Shown piece after piece: positions 62,860 through 64,000 of a DNA stretch of 64,000 bases. The notes below the pieces were generated by a model that did no database searches, was not told the DNA's origin, and worked only from the letters and a program-made list of their open reading frames with translations. The DNA comes from Pseudomonas sp. GOM6. Lineage in GTDB: Bacteria > Pseudomonadota > Gammaproteobacteria > Pseudomonadales > Pseudomonadaceae. A program made the translations under genes and the position numbers. Location of the stretch: positions 62,001 through 126,000 of the forward strand of contig NZ_JARPUS010000013.1 in assembly GCF_029537485.1 (NCBI RefSeq). Reading direction: 5' to 3'. The number at the start of each line of letters is the position of its first letter. Position 1 is the stretch's first letter.

Positions 62860-64000
62860 ATGCTCATGCGTGTCTGGCTTCGACTCTGCCGCCTGCTAGG
62901 CAAATTGCTGTTGACCCTGCTGATAGTAGGTTTGCTTGGCTGGGGGGCTGGCGAAGCCTATTACGCCTGGAAGTTCTCCGGCCCGGTCTCGGCCGAGGAA
63001 CAAATCCCGCCGGAAGAAGCCGCCCTGACCCAGACCATCATCGAAGATGCCATCCGCGTGGTCGAACAGCATCGTGACAACACCCGTGTACTGCGTGATG
63101 CCCATGCCAAGGCCCACGGCTGCGTGAAAGCCGAAGTCAGCGTGCTGGCAGACCTCGCCCCCGCCTTGCGCCAGGGCGTGTTCAGTGAACCCGGCAAAAC
63201 CTGGCAAGCCTGGATGCGCCTGTCCAACGGTAACTCCTACCCGCAGTTTGACCGCGCCCGCGACGCCCGTGGCATGGCCATCAAGCTGCTCGACGTACCG
63301 GGCGACAAACTGCTCAGCAGCAAAGCCACCGCTGGCAACCAGGACTTCGTGATGTTCAACCACCCGGCGTTCTTCATTCGCGACGTAGCCGAGTACAAGC
63401 AGAACTTCGCCGCCCAGGCCGATGGCAAGAAGGCCATGGCGTTCTTCCCCAGCTGGGACCCGCGCACCTGGGAAATCCGCCACCTGGTCATTGCCCTGAA
63501 GACCCTGGCGCCCGCCCCGGAAACACCGGTGGCGACCACCTACAACTCGATTGCGCCCTTCAAGTACGGCCCGCACAACATCAAGTACCGGGTCATCCCC
63601 GACCCGGCCAGCTGTCCGCCGTATGAACTGCCAGAGCAGAACCGCGACCTGCCCAACTTTTTGCGCAACGCCCTGTACCAGCAATTGTCGCTGGACCGGG
63701 TGCCCGCCTGCTTCGCCCTGCAGGTGCAATTGCAGAACCCGAACTACTACATGCCCATCGAGGACCCCAGCGTGGAGTGGAGCGAAAAGATCTCCCCCTT
63801 CCAGACGGTCGCGACCATCAAGGTGCCGGCCCAGGACTTCGATAGCCGTGAACAAAACCTGTTCTGTGACAACCTCTCATTCAACCCCTGGCATGCCCTG
63901 TCCGAACATCGCCCCATCGGCGGCATCAACCGCCTGCGCAAGTCGGTGTACGAAGCCGTCAGCGTCTACCGCCACCAGCGGAACGACGAGCCCCAGTCAC
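62860..64000 (+). CDS. membrane-anchored catalase-like haem protein (truncated by window end)
   Basis: 380 codons read open to the last base; the 3' end is outside the window. TM anchor about 10-33 (LLGKLLLTLLIVGLLGWGAG), then a catalase-superfamily fold: AHGCVKAEVSVLADLAPALR, WQAWMRLSNGNSYPQFDRAR, DARGMAIKLLDVPGD, NQDFVMFNHPAFFIRDVAEY, FNPWHALSEHRPIGGINRLR. Catalase-like members lacking the small-subunit domains include allene-oxide-synthase- and SrpA-type enzymes. AAGGAATAACGCC before the ATG. Coupled with the RoxA-like gene, probably acting at the periplasmic face. Confidence 0.82.
   Translation, partial: MLMRVWLRLCRLLGKLLLTLLIVGLLGWGAGEAYYAWKFSGPVSAEEQIPPEEAALTQTIIEDAIRVVEQHRDNTRVLRDAHAKAHGCVKAEVSVLADLAPALRQGVFSEPGKTWQAWMRLSNGNSYPQFDRARDARGMAIKLLDVPGDKLLSSKATAGNQDFVMFNHPAFFIRDVAEYKQNFAAQADGKKAMAFFPSWDPRTWEIRHLVIALKTLAPAPETPVATTYNSIAPFKYGPHNIKYRVIPDPASCPPYELPEQNRDLPNFLRNALYQQLSLDRVPACFALQVQLQNPNYYMPIEDPSVEWSEKISPFQTVATIKVPAQDFDSREQNLFCDNLSFNPWHALSEHRPIGGINRLRKSVYEAVSVYRHQRNDEPQS

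Noticed and set aside
1..64000. tRNA or rRNA genes
   Set aside because: Reading the intergenic regions I found no cloverleaf-like segments or rRNA sequence; a tRNA covariance search would be needed to exclude them fully.

Overview
The window is GC-rich, densely packed chromosome from a Pseudomonas (sensu lato) species. The gene families, and the order tetR-moaA / glcG / gcl-hyi-glxR-ttuD-pyk followed further on by a ccm operon, match from memory the P. aeruginosa PA1475-PA1518 neighbourhood. The species cannot be fixed from sequence alone. An integron attC site plus fap and dab genes would fit the stutzeri/mendocina/oleovorans side of the genus (inference).

Region 1 (1-31,680), purine nitrogen to central carbon. 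It holds a purine permease (AzgA-like), uraH, the puuE-uraD-allA-puuD operon, a xanthine/urate-type NCS2 permease, a Tsx-like porin, an orphan solute-binding protein, 8-oxoguanine deaminase, moaA (molybdenum cofactor, needed by xanthine dehydrogenase), a RutR-like TetR regulator, a GlcG/HbpS protein, and gcl-hyi-glxR-ttuD-pyk plus a urea transporter. Together they take urate to allantoin, ureidoglycolate and glyoxylate, then to tartronate semialdehyde, glycerate, phosphoglycerate and pyruvate. Allantoicase is missing between uraD and allA, where I would expect it. A palindrome with core GTATAC recurs in the control regions of these genes and looks like the operator of one regulator. No GntR-type regulator gene is in the window.

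Region 2 (5,975-16,250) interrupts the purine genes. It has a Sua5-type tRNA-modification enzyme, a LysR gene divergent from a DUF6671 gene fused by overlap to a stand-alone CysD paralogue, a DabA/DabB inorganic-carbon transporter with its own divergent LysR gene, and a small integron-cassette remnant. That remnant has one clear 77-bp attC, an AT-rich TonB-C-like cassette gene and no integrase. The two LysR-divergent promoters share an 11-bp AT-rich element at the same distance from the start codon of the target gene.

Region 3 (31,699-43,961): a voltage-gated-type K+ channel with a zinc ribbon, a lipoprotein, the complete ccmABCDEFGHI cytochrome c maturation operon (including the small ccmD), an orphan FliK-like/FlhB-C-terminal pair, a rhodanese and two dienelactone hydrolase paralogues.

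Region 4 (44,020-54,309), signalling and envelope: a small membrane protein, an overlapping pair of MHYT-PAS hybrid histidine kinase and HD-GYP response regulator, DUF1993, YjbR, a cold-shock/DUF1294 fusion, UppP, and a Cache-type chemoreceptor with an uncharacterised partner.

Region 5 (54,310-64,000): the functional-amyloid operon fapABCDEF behind a sigma-54 promoter, a convergent VpsR-like sigma-54 activator, then a RoxA-like di-haem cytochrome c followed by a membrane-anchored catalase-like haem protein cut by the window end.
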